Below, piece by piece: positions 52,606 through 60,943 of a DNA stretch of 64,000 nucleotides (position 1 is its first letter; each line of letters begins with the position of its first letter). Below the pieces are notes generated by a model. It did not search any database, had not been told where the DNA came from, and worked only from the letters and a program-made list of their open reading frames with translations. Source of the DNA: Candidatus Tumulicola sp. (lineage in GTDB: Bacteria; Vulcanimicrobiota; Vulcanimicrobiia; Eremiobacterales; Eremiobacteraceae). The position numbers and the translations under genes were made by a program. The DNA lies in NCBI GenBank assembly GCA_035601835.1, contig DATNNM010000014.1, forward strand, positions 31,551 through 95,550, given 5' to 3'.

Positions 52606-53940
52606 TTAGGATTTGCCGTTGTGAATCGGTTGCTGCTCGCCGCTCGGCACTGCGAAACCGGCGCCATTTGTAGATGGTGCTTTCTTTATGCGGACTGAAC
52701 GCAACCTTCTTCCCGCGGTTTCCTCAACGACCAGCGTCAGACCGGTGCCGATCGCCACTTGCTCGCCCGGCGCCGGGACACGACCGAACATACCGAACGC
52801 ATAGCCGCCTATGCTCTCAAAGTCAGCGGTCGGAAGGTTCAGCCCAAGCTGCTCGTTGACGTCGTCGATGCTCATACGGGCATCCACGACCACCTCGGTG
52901 TCGCCCAGGCGTTTGATGACCGGCGGGTGGTCCTGTTCCTCTGCATCGAATTCGTCCATGATCTCCCCGACGATCTCTTCGAGCAAGTCTTCCATGGTTA
53001 TCAAGCCGGCTGTCCCGCCGTACTCGTCGACCACGATCGCCACCGATACTTTTTCCGCCTGCATCTCGCGCAGCAGTTCGTGCACCTTCTTGTTCTCGGG
53101 TATGGCTTTAACGGGACGCATGAGCGAGCGCAGCGGCCGCGACAGCTCACCCCGGGTCACCGCTCCCAGCATCTCGCGGTCGTGCACGACTCCGATGATA
53201 TGATCGATTTTCTCTTCGAACACCGGCAGCTTCGAGTAGCCTTCGCGGATGACGAGGTCGACGCCGGTGGAGACCGGATCCGCGACGTCGGCCGCCACGA
53301 TGTCCGTTCGCGGCGTCATGACTTCGCGCGCGATCGTGTCGCCGAACTCGAAGATCGAGTGGATCATCTGCTTTTCTTCTTCTTCGAGCGCGCCTTGTGT
53401 CTCGCCGACGTTCACGAGAGCGCGAATGTCGTCTTCCGTGACGTAGGGACCGTGTGCGCTCGGGTCGCCGCCGAAAAGCCGGATGATGAAGGACGTGAAG
53501 CCCACCAGTATCCAGGTGATCGGCCGCAGCACGATTCCCATGACGTGCAGGAACCATGACAGTCTCGGGGCCCATTTGAGCGGGTCCTGAACCACCACCA
53601 TTTTGGGAAGGATCTCGGCGAAGATCAGGATGGACAGCGTCATGATCACGGTCGCCAGCAGCACCGGCTGCCAGATGTCGTGCCCGTACTGGATCGCGAG
53701 CCACGTCGCGAGCGAGTCCGCCGACAGCATGACGATGGTGTTGCCGACCAGCATGGTCGTCAGGTAGTGGTTGCGATCGTCGAGGAGTTTGGCGAGAGAC
53801 TTGTTGACCGCGTCTTCGTCATGCCGCAGGAGCCGAAGGCGGCTCAAACCGAGCAGCGCGGCTTCGGACGCAGCGAACAGACCTGCGAGAACGACGAGGA
53901 AGAAAATACCCAGGAGGGCCGGCAACCTAGGATCCGCCAT
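52606..53940 (-). CDS. CNNM/CorC-HlyC family membrane protein with CBS pair
   Basis: The 444-residue protein has an N-terminal DUF21/CNNM domain with three to four helices, two CBS domains (EVMTPRTDIVAADV; AEKVSVAIVVDEYGGTAGLITMEDLLEEIVGEI) and a C-terminal CorC_HlyC domain. Such proteins are linked to magnesium or cobalt export. The gene sits in the ybeY-recO neighbourhood common to many bacteria. Confidence 0.93.
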   Translation of the reverse strand: MADPRLPALLGIFFLVVLAGLFAASEAALLGLSRLRLLRHDEDAVNKSLAKLLDDRNHYLTTMLVGNTIVMLSADSLATWLAIQYGHDIWQPVLLATVIMTLSILIFAEILPKMVVVQDPLKWAPRLSWFLHVMGIVLRPITWILVGFTSFIIRLFGGDPSAHGPYVTEDDIRALVNVGETQGALEEEEKQMIHSIFEFGDTIAREVMTPRTDIVAADVADPVSTGVDLVIREGYSKLPVFEEKIDHIIGVVHDREMLGAVTRGELSRPLRSLMRPVKAIPENKKVHELLREMQAEKVSVAIVVDEYGGTAGLITMEDLLEEIVGEIMDEFDAEEQDHPPVIKRLGDTEVVVDARMSIDDVNEQLGLNLPTADFESIGGYAFGMFGRVPAPGEQVAIGTGLTLVVEETAGRRLRSVRIKKAPSTNGAGFAVPSGEQQPIHNGKS

Positions 53941-53996
53941 TTATCTCACCCGGATTCGACAAAGCCGCACTAAAGTCCGGCATACCACAAGCTTCA

Positions 53997-54356
53997 TTAG
54001 AAGTGCCAGAACGCACCGCCGAACAGCCAAACCCCAACCGCCAAGGCGCCGAGGCAGATCACGAGCACGGCGCCCGCCCCCGCGTGCTTGGCCGCTCGGG
54101 CCAAGGGGTGTTCCGTTGGCGATGCGCAATCGACCGCGTGCTCGAGTGCGGTGTTGAAGAGTTCGGCGCCGAGCACCAGTGCGATGGTCAACACGAGAAC
54201 CGCCCAGCGCCAGGCAGCGAAATGCATGAGCGCCGCCGCGCCGACAGCGAGCGCGCCGAGCACTATTTGGATGCGAAAATTTGGCTGCTCGCGCAGCGTG
54301 CGCCCCACGCCGTCTACCGCGTCGCGCACTGCCTGAGCGAACGAGCGATTCGTCAT
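53997..54356 (-). CDS. dgkA: Diacylglycerol/undecaprenol kinase (DgkA family)
   Basis: This small membrane kinase phosphorylates undecaprenol or diacylglycerol to recycle lipid carriers. The 119-residue protein has three helices and the signature [13 protein letters not shown] with conserved Glu and Asn. The start at ATG 54356 overlaps the ybeY stop by 4 bp; the upstream frame to 54440 is out-of-frame ybeY. Confidence 0.92.
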   Translation of the reverse strand: MTNRSFAQAVRDAVDGVGRTLREQPNFRIQIVLGALAVGAAALMHFAAWRWAVLVLTIALVLGAELFNTALEHAVDCASPTEHPLARAAKHAGAGAVLVICLGALAVGVWLFGGAFWHF

Positions 54357-54817
54357 ACCGCGGAAAGACTTTTGAGCAGCCGATTCGTGAGCCCGTGCAT
54401 GCGCCCGGCCGAGCGGCGCTCGTGATGATCGTGTCCGCACAGGTGCAGCGTGCCGTGCACCAGGAGCCGCAGGATCTCTTCTTCGAGGCGCGCGCGATAG
54501 CGACGCGCCTGGCGCGCTGCAGTCTCGACCGAGATGACCACGTCGCCGAACGGTTCCTCCGGCTTCGCACCGTCGCTGATCTCAAAGGACAACACGTCCG
54601 TGGCTTTGTCGCTGCCTCTGTAGTCGCGATTCAGGCGCCGAATCGCGGCGTCATCCGTGAGCACGACCGTCACGTCGCCGCGCACGTGCGGCGCTGCCGC
54701 GGCCAGCGCGGCAAGCGTGGCGTTCTTCAGCGCGCCCGCCGCACCGGGGTAGCGGCGAGCGCCGCGCACGTAGACGCGCGGACCGCTTTGTGGAGCCTTA
54801 CTTCTTCGCGCGCGCAT
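54353..54817 (-). CDS. ybeY: Endoribonuclease YbeY (16S rRNA maturation)
   Basis: The metal-binding motif [11 protein letters not shown] is intact in the 154-residue protein, with the upstream [18 protein letters not shown] segment typical of YbeY. The ATG lies inside the last codons of phoH (20-bp overlap), a common arrangement. dgkA is coupled downstream. Confidence 0.95.
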   Translation of the reverse strand: MRARRSKAPQSGPRVYVRGARRYPGAAGALKNATLAALAAAAPHVRGDVTVVLTDDAAIRRLNRDYRGSDKATDVLSFEISDGAKPEEPFGDVVISVETAARQARRYRARLEEEILRLLVHGTLHLCGHDHHERRSAGRMHGLTNRLLKSLSAV

Positions 54818-55784
54818 ACGCTTCGATGATGCGGCGGATGAGCGGGTGACGAACGACGTCCGCTTCCGTCAGCTGCGCGACGCCGACGTCCTCGACGCCT
54901 CCGAAGATGCGCGCGGCTGCGACCAAGCCTGATTCTGTGGCTGCGGGCAGATCGATCTGCGTGACGTCCCCGCACACGATCATGCGTGAGCCTTGACCGA
55001 TGCGCGTGAGGAACATCTTCATCTGCTCGTTGGTGGTGTTCTGCGCTTCGTCCAGGACGATAAAGGCCTCGGCCAACGTCCTGCCGCGCATGTAGGCGAG
55101 CGGCGCCACTTCGATCTGACCGCGCTCGACCGCTCGCGTGACGGCCGCCGGCTCCATGATCTCGGCGAGCGCGTCGAAGAGCGGGCGCAAGTACGGATCG
55201 ACCTTCGCCTGGTAGTCGCCCGGCAGGAAGCCGAGTTTCTCCCCCGCTTCCACCGCCGGCCGAGAAAGGATGATGCGCTCGACGTGGCCGGCCCGGAGCG
55301 CGGCGAGCGCGAGCACCACCGCCAGAAAAGTCTTCCCCGTTCCCGCCGGACCGATGCAGAGCGTAAGCGTGTTTTTCTCGGCGGCGTCGACGAACGCGCG
55401 CTGGCCCGTCGTTCGGGGCCGCACCGGCCGGCCGCGACGGGTGGTCGCCAGCGCTGCGCCGTCCTCTACGGGCGCGGCATGTTTGACTTTGGTCGAACCG
55501 GTAGTCGAGCCGTGGCTGCGCACGGAGTCTATCGCCGCGACGACGTCGGCCTGGGTGAGCACGGCGCCGCCGGCGGCGGAGGCGATCATCGCTTCAAGCG
55601 CCGTTTTGGCCAACTCTATGTTGGTCGCTCGCCCGGTCACGGTCAGCTCGTCTCCGCTCACGCGAAGCGTCACGTCCGCGTGGCGTTCGAGAGCGTTGAG
55701 ATTCTCGTCCAGCTGCCCGAACAGCCGCACGCGATCGCGCAGACTTGCGATCGAGATGCGCGCCGAGTGCGATGCCTGCGCCAA
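54798..55784 (-). CDS. PhoH-like ATPase
   Basis: The 328-residue protein has a KH-like N-terminal part ([23 protein letters not shown]) and a PhoH ATPase domain with Walker A GPAGTGKT, Walker B IVLDEAQN and the sensor-like [11 protein letters not shown]. PhoH and YbeY are linked in RNA metabolism. The only start seen is TTG 55784, so the exact N-terminus is uncertain. Confidence 0.92.
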   Translation of the reverse strand: MAQASHSARISIASLRDRVRLFGQLDENLNALERHADVTLRVSGDELTVTGRATNIELAKTALEAMIASAAGGAVLTQADVVAAIDSVRSHGSTTGSTKVKHAAPVEDGAALATTRRGRPVRPRTTGQRAFVDAAEKNTLTLCIGPAGTGKTFLAVVLALAALRAGHVERIILSRPAVEAGEKLGFLPGDYQAKVDPYLRPLFDALAEIMEPAAVTRAVERGQIEVAPLAYMRGRTLAEAFIVLDEAQNTTNEQMKMFLTRIGQGSRMIVCGDVTQIDLPAATESGLVAAARIFGGVEDVGVAQLTEADVVRHPLIRRIIEAYARAKK

Positions 55785-55812
55785 ACGCTTGCTCTTGTGA
55801 CTCTTGCGCGGC

Positions 55813-56409
55813 CTACCAGCCGCCCGGCTCCTGCGGCTCGCGCTTAAGACCGGCGCATGGTCCGATGATCGTCGAAGCGACGATGGCGAAAGCCAGCCCG
55901 CGCGACCCGAAAAGATCGCCTAGCAGCGCACCGCGTGACGGCGCTTGTGCCTCTGCGATCGCGGCGGTGCCTGGAGCGGCGACGGGCGGCGCCGGCGGCT
56001 GCGGCGCATCCGGTGAAACGGCGCTGCCGCCGAAGCTGGCGAGCAAGTCCCCGTACACCTTTCTGCGTTCGGCGTCGTCGGCTTGCCTCCCGAGCGGCGC
56101 GCCGGCCAGGTACTGCGCCGCAGGGATTTGTGCCGTTTCGGAGTCCTCGAGTGCCGTCTGCTGCGAGGCTACAGTCGGGAACGTGCGCGCTGTCGCCTTG
56201 ATCGAGTGCGTGCGCGTCGGCCGTCCGGCCTGCGGCGCCCCGGCGGCTGCCTGCGCTCTGCTGCGTGCCGCGCGCGCCCCTCTGAGGCTGCTGGCTATCT
56301 GTGAGACCAACCAGATGATGCCCACGACGACCCAAAAGACCACCGCCCCTCCGCCGTCGTCGGCGCGAGTGATCTGCGAAATGATCGCCGGCGGCGAAAG
56401 TGGGAGCAA
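55813..56409 (-). CDS. Single-pass membrane protein of unknown function
   Basis: A 198-residue protein with one helix near the N-terminus (AVVFWVVVGIIWLVSQI), an Ala/Arg-rich middle, and a second hydrophobic stretch near the end (LAFAIVASTIIG). No family was recognised. It lies 3 bp after floA, so it may be a FloA-associated membrane protein, an inference from position only. Confidence 0.6.
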   Translation of the reverse strand: MLPLSPPAIISQITRADDGGGAVVFWVVVGIIWLVSQIASSLRGARAARSRAQAAAGAPQAGRPTRTHSIKATARTFPTVASQQTALEDSETAQIPAAQYLAGAPLGRQADDAERRKVYGDLLASFGGSAVSPDAPQPPAPPVAAPGTAAIAEAQAPSRGALLGDLFGSRGLAFAIVASTIIGPCAGLKREPQEPGGW

Positions 56410-56412
56410 GGG

Positions 56413-57435
56413 CTACGAGCCGGATGCCGGCGGCGTTGTGGGTGGGGGCACCTGGCCGCCGCTGCCCGACGTACCGCCGCCCGAGATCGATTGGCGCATC
56501 TCGGTGTCGGCGAGCACGTTGCGCATGCGGTAGTAATCCATGACGCCGAGATGACCGCTGCGGAACGCATCGGCGATCGCCGCCGGCACAAGCGCTTCCG
56601 CCTCGACGACCTTCGCGCGCATGGCTTGCGTCTGCGCCTTCATCTCTTGTTCTTGCGCCATCGCAGCGTACTGTCGCTCGGCTGCCTTCGCCTGGGCGAC
56701 GCGGCGGTCAGCTTCGGCTTGCGCGGTCTGCAGATCGGCGCCGACGTTGCGCCCGACGTCCACGTCGGCGATGTCGATGGAAACGATTTCGAATGCGGTG
56801 CCGGCATCCAGACCCTTGGCGAGCACCGTCTTGCTGATGTGGTCCGGGTTCTCGAGCACTTCTTTATAGTTCTCGCTGCCGCCGATGGCCGCGACCACGC
56901 CCTCGCCGACGCGCGCGATCACGGTCGGCTCTCCCGCGCCGCCGACGTAGCGATCGATGTTGGTCCGGACGGTGATCCGCGCCTTGATGTTCAGCTGGAT
57001 GCCGTCTTTGGCGACGCCCTGGAATATCGGCGTCTCGATGACCTTGGGATTGACCGACGTTTGAATGGCTTCGAGCGGGTTTCGCCCCGCCAGGTCGACT
57101 GCGCACGCGCGCTGCCACTCGAGGGGGATCTCGGCGCGCTGCGCGGCGATCAGGGCGAGCACCACGCGATCGAGGTGTCCGCCGGACAAGTACTGAGCCT
57201 GCAATTGCGCATCCGTGACGTCGAGACCGGCTTTGCGCGCCATGATGAGCGCATCCACGATGATGGATGGCGGTATGTTGATGAGGCGCATGCGCACCAG
57301 GCTGAGGATGCCCAGCCGCACGCCTGCCGCCTGCGAGCGGATCCACAGACCGAACGGGAACAGCCATAGAAACCAAAAGAATCCGACGAGGACGATGATG
57401 GCGACGATGAAAACGCCGATAACGCCTAGGGTCAC
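56413..57435 (-). CDS. floA: Flotillin-like protein FloA (SPFH domain)
   Basis: FloA organises membrane microdomains. The 340-residue protein has an N-terminal membrane hairpin ([26 protein letters not shown]). An SPFH domain ([34 protein letters not shown] in parts) and an Ala/Glu/Gln-rich coiled coil (about 240-290) follow. It ends in a Pro/Gly-rich tail. Pairing with an NfeD-type gene directly upstream is the usual arrangement for FloA. Confidence 0.93.
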   Translation of the reverse strand: MTLGVIGVFIVAIIVLVGFFWFLWLFPFGLWIRSQAAGVRLGILSLVRMRLINIPPSIIVDALIMARKAGLDVTDAQLQAQYLSGGHLDRVVLALIAAQRAEIPLEWQRACAVDLAGRNPLEAIQTSVNPKVIETPIFQGVAKDGIQLNIKARITVRTNIDRYVGGAGEPTVIARVGEGVVAAIGGSENYKEVLENPDHISKTVLAKGLDAGTAFEIVSIDIADVDVGRNVGADLQTAQAEADRRVAQAKAAERQYAAMAQEQEMKAQTQAMRAKVVEAEALVPAAIADAFRSGHLGVMDYYRMRNVLADTEMRQSISGGGTSGSGGQVPPPTTPPASGS

Positions 57436-57447
57436 GGTGGTCCCCTT

Positions 57448-58794
57448 CTATACTGGAGCGCGGGTGACGAAAATAGTGCCGCCTTCGATCCGCGACACCA
57501 CGATGCGGGTCTGCGCGGGAATGAACTCACCCGCTGTTTGCACTTGGTAGCGCACGCCCTCGATGGTGGCGACGCCGACCGGGCGCAGCAAAGAGTCCGC
57601 TATGCCTTGCTTGCCCATCAGGTGGGTCGGAGCGGGCACGGCGGTGTAGCCGGTTCCGGGCGCTTGCGCGCCGGCGAACGCGAGGCGCCGCAAGAACGCG
57701 CTTTCCGGCAGCCAGCGGAGTATCACGAAGAACACCACGACCGACAGGAGCAGCGACAGCGACGTGTACAGCAAGCCTTGGACCCAAAAGGCGGCGCCGA
57801 ATGCGAGGACGATGCTCGCAAGGATAAGCAAGCCCCCGACGAGCCCCGCGATGCCATGTCCGGGCAGCACGTGCAATTCGAAGAGCAGCGCCACAACGCC
57901 AAGCGCGAACAACGCGGTGATCACCCACGTGGATGCGCCTGCGATGATGTGACCTCCGAAAAAGAGCGCCAACGCGAGTATGCCGATGACGCCCGCGACC
58001 AGATGAAGCGTCTGCATCTCGATCAGCAATCCCAAAAACCCGATGGTGAGCAGCAGCCCCGACACGATCGGATCGGTGACGAACTGCGCGATGCGCTCGC
58101 CCAGGCTGGGTTCGGTCGTGGAAAGCCGCGCTTGGCGAATGCCGGCGGCTTCAAGCGAGGCGACGTCGCTGCTGGTGATGCCGTCTGCGAACTTGAGTTG
58201 CACGGCCTTTTGCGCGGACAGCGAAAGGATCTGCCCCTTCTTCTTCAGCCCAGGGATGACGACGTTCGGATCCACCATGCCGGCGGCGATGTCTGCATTG
58301 CGATGGTGCGCTTCCGCAAGCGAGATCATCTCCGAGCGGAGCGCGGCGATCACTTTCTCCCCCGCCGGCGCCATCTGCCCGCCGGGCGGCAACAGCACCG
58401 GTTCCGCGGCGCCGATGCTGGAGCCGGGTGCCATGTAGATCTTGTCGCAGGCCAGGGAGATGAGCGCACCCGCGGACCACGCGCGGCCTGAGACGTACGC
58501 GATCGTCTGGATGCCGGAGGTCGAGAGCGCATCTTTGATGTCGTTGGCATCGTCGACCACGCCGCCGTTCGTGTTGACGACGACCAGAATCGCGCGCGCG
58601 CCGTTGGCTTTGGCGTCGTCCACGGCGCGCTGCACGCGATGCGCCATGCCGGGGTCGATGTTCCCGTCGATCTTCACGACCTGCACCAGCGAGGAATCTT
58701 TTGCGCGCGCTCCGAGCCCCGCCAAACCGAGCAGCAAGGCGCCGGCGGAGAACGCCACAAACGCAAGTCGTAGCGCCCCGGAAAACTTTCTCAT
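57448..58794 (-). CDS. NfeD-type membrane protein with ClpP-class protease domain
   Basis: The 448-residue protein has a signal peptide and a ClpP/SppA-like domain. That domain reads VVKIDGNIDPGMAHRVQRA, ILVVVNTNGGVVDDA and SGRAWSAGALISLACDKIYMAPGSSIG, with the probable nucleophile Ser in WSAGA. Several helices (about 240-370) and a C-terminal OB-fold NfeD domain (GVATIEGVRYQV) follow. NfeD proteins work with SPFH proteins in membrane quality control. It overlaps yqeY by 4 bp. Confidence 0.92.
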   Translation of the reverse strand: MRKFSGALRLAFVAFSAGALLLGLAGLGARAKDSSLVQVVKIDGNIDPGMAHRVQRAVDDAKANGARAILVVVNTNGGVVDDANDIKDALSTSGIQTIAYVSGRAWSAGALISLACDKIYMAPGSSIGAAEPVLLPPGGQMAPAGEKVIAALRSEMISLAEAHHRNADIAAGMVDPNVVIPGLKKKGQILSLSAQKAVQLKFADGITSSDVASLEAAGIRQARLSTTEPSLGERIAQFVTDPIVSGLLLTIGFLGLLIEMQTLHLVAGVIGILALALFFGGHIIAGASTWVITALFALGVVALLFELHVLPGHGIAGLVGGLLILASIVLAFGAAFWVQGLLYTSLSLLLSVVVFFVILRWLPESAFLRRLAFAGAQAPGTGYTAVPAPTHLMGKQGIADSLLRPVGVATIEGVRYQVQTAGEFIPAQTRIVVSRIEGGTIFVTRAPV

Positions 58795-59249
58795 GACGCC
58801 CTCGCGGCCAACGCTGCTTTCACAGCCTCCCCAATGGCCTTGCCGTTGGCTTTCTTTTGCAAGGCAGGCATGACCACTTTCATGGCGTCACCGAACTTGA
58901 CTTGCGGACCGAGTGGCTTCAATAATTCGTCCACCTGGCGGCGCAGTTCGGCTTCGCTCAACTCCGGCGGCAGATATTCCATCAGGATCACGCGCTCGCG
59001 GCCTTCTTTGTCGGCGAGATCGGCGCGCTTAGCCTTCGTATACTCGGTGATGGCGTCATCGCGCTGCTTGACCTGCTTGCGCAGCACGTCTTCTTGCTCG
59101 TCGACGGTCAGCTCGGCGTTGCGTTCGATGCGGCGATAGCTCATCGCGGAGATCGCCATCCGCAGGGTCGCCATCCGTTCGGCGTCGCGGGCTTTCATGG
59201 CGGTCTTCAGGTCATTGCTCAGGCGCTCGTGCGGGGTCTTTGTTTCCAT
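58791..59249 (-). CDS. yqeY: GatB/YqeY domain protein
   Basis: A 152-residue helical protein with the YqeY pattern: LKTAMKARDAERMATLRM, DAITEYTKAKRADLADKE, EYLPPELSEAELR, and a C-terminal KKANGKAIGEAV. It resembles the GatB tail domain that binds tRNA; its cellular role is not settled. It follows rpsU, as in many genomes, separated by a hairpin. Confidence 0.93.
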   Translation of the reverse strand: METKTPHERLSNDLKTAMKARDAERMATLRMAISAMSYRRIERNAELTVDEQEDVLRKQVKQRDDAITEYTKAKRADLADKEGRERVILMEYLPPELSEAELRRQVDELLKPLGPQVKFGDAMKVVMPALQKKANGKAIGEAVKAALAARAS

Positions 59250-59265
59250 GCGTTCTCAGAAATTA

Positions 59266-59286
59266 GGGGCGACCCTTGGTCGCCCC
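59266..59286 (-). terminator. Hairpin between rpsU and yqeY
   Basis: On the minus strand GGGGCGACC-AAG-GGTCGCCCC forms a perfect 9-bp stem and is followed by TAATTT. It could be a leaky terminator or processing site that raises rpsU output over yqeY. Confidence 0.6.
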
Positions 59287-59310
59287 CTTTGCTCTTTGGA
59301 CTACGAAGGA

Positions 59311-59481
59311 CTACGAACGGCGCTTGCGCGCTGCGGCGGACTTCTTCTTGCGCCGCACGCTCGGTTTCTCGTAGTGCTCGTGACGGCGCGCTTCGGCGAG
59401 CACGCCTGATTTTTGGCACATCTTCTTGAAGCGTTTGAGGGCGCTGTCGATGGATTCGTTGGATCCGACTCTCGTTTCCAT
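59311..59481 (-). CDS. rpsU: 30S ribosomal protein bS21
   Basis: A 56-residue, strongly basic protein found by reading the minus strand. It has the bS21 pattern: [20 protein letters not shown], then [18 protein letters not shown] and a basic tail. GGGGGTG stands before the ATG. The coding frame is short and easily missed. It is followed by a hairpin and yqeY. Confidence 0.95.
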   Translation of the reverse strand: METRVGSNESIDSALKRFKKMCQKSGVLAEARRHEHYEKPSVRRKKKSAAARKRRS

Positions 59482-59517
59482 ATTGGGACACCCCCTTTTT
59501 CGCTCTATTACGTCTCC

Positions 59518-59549
59518 GCGTCAAGGAGCCGCGCGGCCCCTCCTGACGC
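59518..59549 (-). promoter_or_regulatory. Strong hairpin in the rpsU upstream region
   Basis: GCGTCA and TGACGC arms, extended by GGAG/CTCC pairs, enclose a GC-rich loop. It lies 37-68 bp upstream of rpsU. A second hairpin GCGGGC-ACCA-GCCCGC lies at 59555-59570. Either could be a terminator for the preceding gene or a leader structure. No clear promoter was found. Confidence 0.35.
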
Positions 59550-59646
59550 AAGATGCGGGCACCAGCCCGCAACATTTTCGGAGTCTTGGGGTACTTCAGC
59601 GGGCGCCATAAACCGACCTGGGTTTGCGAAGTTCGTCCCGGTACAC

Positions 59647-59670
59647 GGACCTAAAGGTCCGTGGTTACGG
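59647..59670. repeat. Dispersed hairpin repeat, family 2
   Basis: GGACC-TAAA-GGTCC followed by GTGGTTACGG; its complement matches 27562-27585 with one mismatch. The full palindrome here extends to CACGGACCTAAAGGTCCGTG. The hairpin lies just inside the predicted 3' end of the dehydrogenase gene, whose stop is at 59665-59667. Confidence 0.65.
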
Positions 59671-60570
59671 CCTAACCGAGCCTTTTCGGCCCCGGAATGT
59701 GAGTTCGGCTATGCCGGACTTGTCCAGTTCGCCCAATCCCAGCGCCCTCATGCGCTCGTACTGGCCGAGCGCAGCCTCCGCCAGCGGCACCTCCAGCCCG
59801 GCCTCCTGCGCGAGGGCCAGGGCGATCCCCGAGTCTTTGGCCGCGTGCGCCGCGGAGAAGTACACCTCGTGCTCCCGGTTCTGCATATCGGCGCCGTCGG
59901 TCTCCAAGACGCGCGAGTTCGCACCGGTTTGGGAGAACACTTCGCGCAGCATGTCGAGATCGAGACCCAGCGCAGCGCCGAGGCCCAGCCCTTCCGCCAA
60001 GCCCGCGGTGTTGATGTTCATGACCATGTTGACGAGCGCTTTGACCTTCGCAGCGGAGCCCGCCGGTCCGATGTATTTCAACGAGCCGCTCATCTTCTCG
60101 AGCATGGGCCGCGCGCGGTCGAAGGCCTCGCGGCTGCCGCCGCACATGAGATACAGCGTGCCGTCACGCGCCTGCGTGATCGAGCTCGCCATGCACGCTT
60201 CGAGGGACTGCGCGCCGGCGCGCAACGCTAACGCCTCGACGTCGACGTGTACCTGCGGAGAAACTGTCGCGCAATTCACGAAGAGCTTGCCTTGCGCGCG
60301 GTAGAGCAGACTGTCTTCAGAAGGCGAGAAGATCTCGCGCATCGAGCGATCGTCGCTCACCACAGTCACGATCGTATCGGCGAGCTCGCTCACGCGCGCC
60401 AGGGAGGACGCCGCCTCCGCGCCGAGTTCGCTCGCCACCCCGGCCGTGACCACAGGGCGCGAGTCGAACACCGCGCTCAGCGTGTAGCCGACGTCTTTGA
60501 GGCGGCGGCCGATGTTGGCGCCCATGCGGCCGGCGCCGACGATCCCGATTTTCTTTGGATGTTCAGTCAT
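59665..60570 (-). CDS. NAD-dependent beta-hydroxyacid dehydrogenase (3-hydroxyisobutyrate dehydrogenase-like)
   Basis: A 301-residue protein with the Rossmann motif IGIVGAGRMGANIGRRL and the central helix pattern GSAAKVKALVNMVMNIN carrying the catalytic Lys. A helical C-terminal domain follows. The family includes HIBADH and tartronate semialdehyde reductase; the substrate cannot be told. ATG 60570 follows a GTG at 60573. It lies a few bases after the HIT gene. Confidence 0.9.
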   Translation of the reverse strand: MTEHPKKIGIVGAGRMGANIGRRLKDVGYTLSAVFDSRPVVTAGVASELGAEAASSLARVSELADTIVTVVSDDRSMREIFSPSEDSLLYRAQGKLFVNCATVSPQVHVDVEALALRAGAQSLEACMASSITQARDGTLYLMCGGSREAFDRARPMLEKMSGSLKYIGPAGSAAKVKALVNMVMNINTAGLAEGLGLGAALGLDLDMLREVFSQTGANSRVLETDGADMQNREHEVYFSAAHAAKDSGIALALAQEAGLEVPLAEAALGQYERMRALGLGELDKSGIAELTFRGRKGSVRP

Positions 60571-60574
60571 CACG

Positions 60575-60940
60575 CTAACCCGGCGGCCACGCGAAGTGGC
60601 GTCCTGACAGCACGTGCACGTGCACGTGGTAGACCGTTTGGCCGGCGGCGGCGCCGTTGTTCACCACGACCCGATAGCCGCCGTCCTTGGGGGCTCGAGC
60701 TGCGCCGAGCTCGCCGGCGACTTTCATCAGCCGGCCCAACAGATCGCCCGCAGTTCCGGTCTTCACCAACTCCGCCAAGGTCTCGTGATGCTCGCGCGGC
60801 ACGACGAGGATGTGCGTGGGCGCGATCGGACGGATATCGGCGAACGCGACCACGGCGTCGTCTTCGTACACGAACGGCGTCGCGATCTTGCCGGAGACGA
60901 TGCTGCAGAACACGCATGTCTCGAGCGCGGAGGAAGCCAT
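60575..60940 (-). CDS. HIT family hydrolase
   Basis: A 121-residue histidine-triad protein. The HxHxH motif is VYHVHVHVL. The N-terminal CVFCSIVSGKI carries the CxxC typical of HinT-like enzymes, which hydrolyse nucleoside phosphoramidates. It sits between the ABC lipoprotein and the dehydrogenase in one run. Confidence 0.94.
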   Translation of the reverse strand: MASSALETCVFCSIVSGKIATPFVYEDDAVVAFADIRPIAPTHILVVPREHHETLAELVKTGTAGDLLGRLMKVAGELGAARAPKDGGYRVVVNNGAAAGQTVYHVHVHVLSGRHFAWPPG

Positions 60941-60943
60941 CGA

